DNA of 6,618 nt from DASPXY01 sp038227745. Lineage in GTDB: Bacteria; Planctomycetota; Planctomycetia; Gemmatales; Gemmataceae. The notes below the pieces were generated by a model that was not told where the DNA came from, searched no databases, and worked only from the letters and a program-made list of their open reading frames with translations. The DNA is taken from contig JBBRPS010000592.1 of the NCBI GenBank assembly GCA_038227745.1, forward strand, positions 1 through 6,618. Reading direction: 5' to 3'. Numbering within the stretch: the stretch's first letter is position 1; each line of letters begins with the position of its first letter. Position numbers and translations under genes: made by a program. Positions 5,593-6,618 of this stretch are shown one piece after another.

Positions 5593-6618
5593 ATGCCGTC
5601 CGACACCCCGCGCCGCAGCCGCCTCACCACCGAAGGCATGGGCCGCGCTCCCAACCGCGCCATGCTCCGCGCCGTCGGCTTCCTCGATGACGACTTCACG
5701 CGCCCCATGGTCGGTATCGCCTCGCTCTACAGCGACATCACGCCGTGCAACGCTCACCTCGACCGCCTCGCCCGCAAAGGCGCGGAGGGCGTCCGCGCCG
5801 GCGGCGGCGTCGGCCAGATTTTCGGCGCCCCCACCGCCTCCGACGGCATCATGATGGGCCACCAGGGCATGCGCTACAGCCTCGTGTCGCGCGAGGTCAT
5901 CGCCGACAGCATCGAGGTCGTCGCCGGCGGCATGAACCACGACGGCGTCCTCGCCTTCGGCGGCTGCGACAAGAACATGCCCGGCTGCGCCATGGCCATG
6001 GCACGCCTCAACGTGCCGAGCATTTTCGTCTACGGGGGCAGCATCCTGCCGGGCACCGGCGCCGACGGCGGCGACATCGACATCGTCTCCATCTTCGAGG
6101 CGGTCGGCCAGTACCAGGCCGGCAAGCTCGACGAGAAGGGCGTCCACCGCGTCGAGTGCGACGCCTGTCCCGGGGCCGGTTCGTGCGGCGGCATGTACAC
6201 CGCCAACACCATGAGCTCCGCCATCGAGGCGATGGGCCTGTCGCTGCCCTACGACGCCAGCAACCCGGCCGTCTCGTCGGCGAAGGAGCGCGAGTCGTAC
6301 CTGGCGGGCGTGGTGCTGGTGCGGCTGATCGAGCGCGGCATCCGGCCGCGCGACATCATCACGCGCAAGTCGCTGGAGAACGCCTACACGGCGGCACTGG
6401 CGCTGGGCGGCTCGACCAACGCAGTGCTGCACCTGATGGCGATCGCGCGCGAGGCGGACGTCGAGTGGACGCTGGCCGACTTCGACCGCCTGGGCGACAA
6501 GGTGCCGGACCTGGCCGACCTGAAGCCGGCGGGCCGTTACGACCTGCACCGCGCGGGCGGCACGCCGGCGGTCTACCGCGCCCTGCTCGACGCGGGCCTG
6601 CTGCACGGCGACTGCATC
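5593..6618 (+). CDS. ilvD: Dihydroxy-acid dehydratase (N-terminal 342 residues, cut by window end)
   Basis: IlvD dehydrates 2,3-dihydroxy-3-methylbutanoate and its methylpentanoate homologue to the 2-keto acids that give Val, Leu and Ile, in the cytoplasm. The visible part matches the IlvD/Edd family closely. PCN with C52, GGCDKNMPGC with C125, and GAGSCGGMYTANTM with C198 supply the three Fe-S cluster cysteines. D84 in TASDG, D126 and K127 (the lysine carbamylated in the family) are the expected metal ligands. LGGSTNAVLHLMAIA (271-285) is another family signature. Motif spacing is normal and no frameshift is seen. Family members are about 555-575 residues, so roughly 60% is present. The three cysteines favour the dihydroxy-acid dehydratase type, though sugar-acid dehydratases of the same family cannot be wholly excluded. 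Synonymous codon choice changes sharply near codon 215: Leu is CTC before and CTG after. The gene is divergent from the multi-HTH gene. Confidence 0.96.
   Translation, partial: MPSDTPRRSRLTTEGMGRAPNRAMLRAVGFLDDDFTRPMVGIASLYSDITPCNAHLDRLARKGAEGVRAGGGVGQIFGAPTASDGIMMGHQGMRYSLVSREVIADSIEVVAGGMNHDGVLAFGGCDKNMPGCAMAMARLNVPSIFVYGGSILPGTGADGGDIDIVSIFEAVGQYQAGKLDEKGVHRVECDACPGAGSCGGMYTANTMSSAIEAMGLSLPYDASNPAVSSAKERESYLAGVVLVRLIERGIRPRDIITRKSLENAYTAALALGGSTNAVLHLMAIAREADVEWTLADFDRLGDKVPDLADLKPAGRYDLHRAGGTPAVYRALLDAGLLHGDCI

Noticed and set aside
5464..5690. Possible leader peptide or small gene before ilvD starting at an ATG near 5464
   Set aside because: The frame runs far into ilvD without a stop, has no run of Leu, Ile or Val codons and no terminator-antiterminator pair, so it does not look like an attenuator leader.
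5575..6606. A 343-codon open frame on the minus strand opposite ilvD
   Set aside because: ilvD is certain from its motifs. The antisense product is repetitive in Ala, Val, Asp and His and is a shadow.
1..6618. Defence island, mobile element, CRISPR array, tRNA or rRNA
   Set aside because: No transposase, integrase, nuclease or toxin-antitoxin signature, no regular spacer array and no tRNA cloverleaf was recognised. The multi-HTH and pseudokinase genes are not linked to any known defence gene here.

Overview
The window is very GC-rich, with gene ends marked by strong inverted repeats. The best guess is a planctomycete chromosome, probably Gemmataceae. That rests on inference: the style of the intergenic CCCACGGG hairpins, the kinase family with its LVDYDGMYVP signature, and the mix of genes. 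No rRNA, tRNA, CRISPR array, transposase or integrase gene was seen.

Layout. Positions 1-116 (+) hold the last 37 codons of an unidentified gene. A convergent gap (117-264) carries two near-identical hairpins in tandem. Three minus-strand genes follow, read from right to left. The first is a 613-residue protein (5260-3419) that reads as about seven consecutive XRE-like helix-turn-helix modules. The second is a CNNM/CorC-type membrane protein with a DUF21 domain and a CBS pair (3228-2083). The third is a Hanks-type kinase-like protein (1932-265) whose catalytic loop has lost its Asp and Asn, so it is a probable pseudokinase. A divergent 332-bp region (5261-5592) separates these from ilvD (+, 5593 to the window end), dihydroxy-acid dehydratase of branched-chain amino acid synthesis, which the window edge cuts at codon 342.

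How they fit together. The three minus-strand genes have gaps of 190 and 150 bp. Each gap, and the divergent region, has a candidate promoter, so they look like separately started co-directional genes and not a tight operon. No shared pathway is evident. ilvD is housekeeping metabolism, CNNM is probably ion (Mg2+) homeostasis, and the other two look regulatory. The most unusual object is the multi-HTH protein. Its upstream region holds a perfect 14-bp palindrome just before the start codon, direct repeats and two competing hairpins, which would suit autoregulation.
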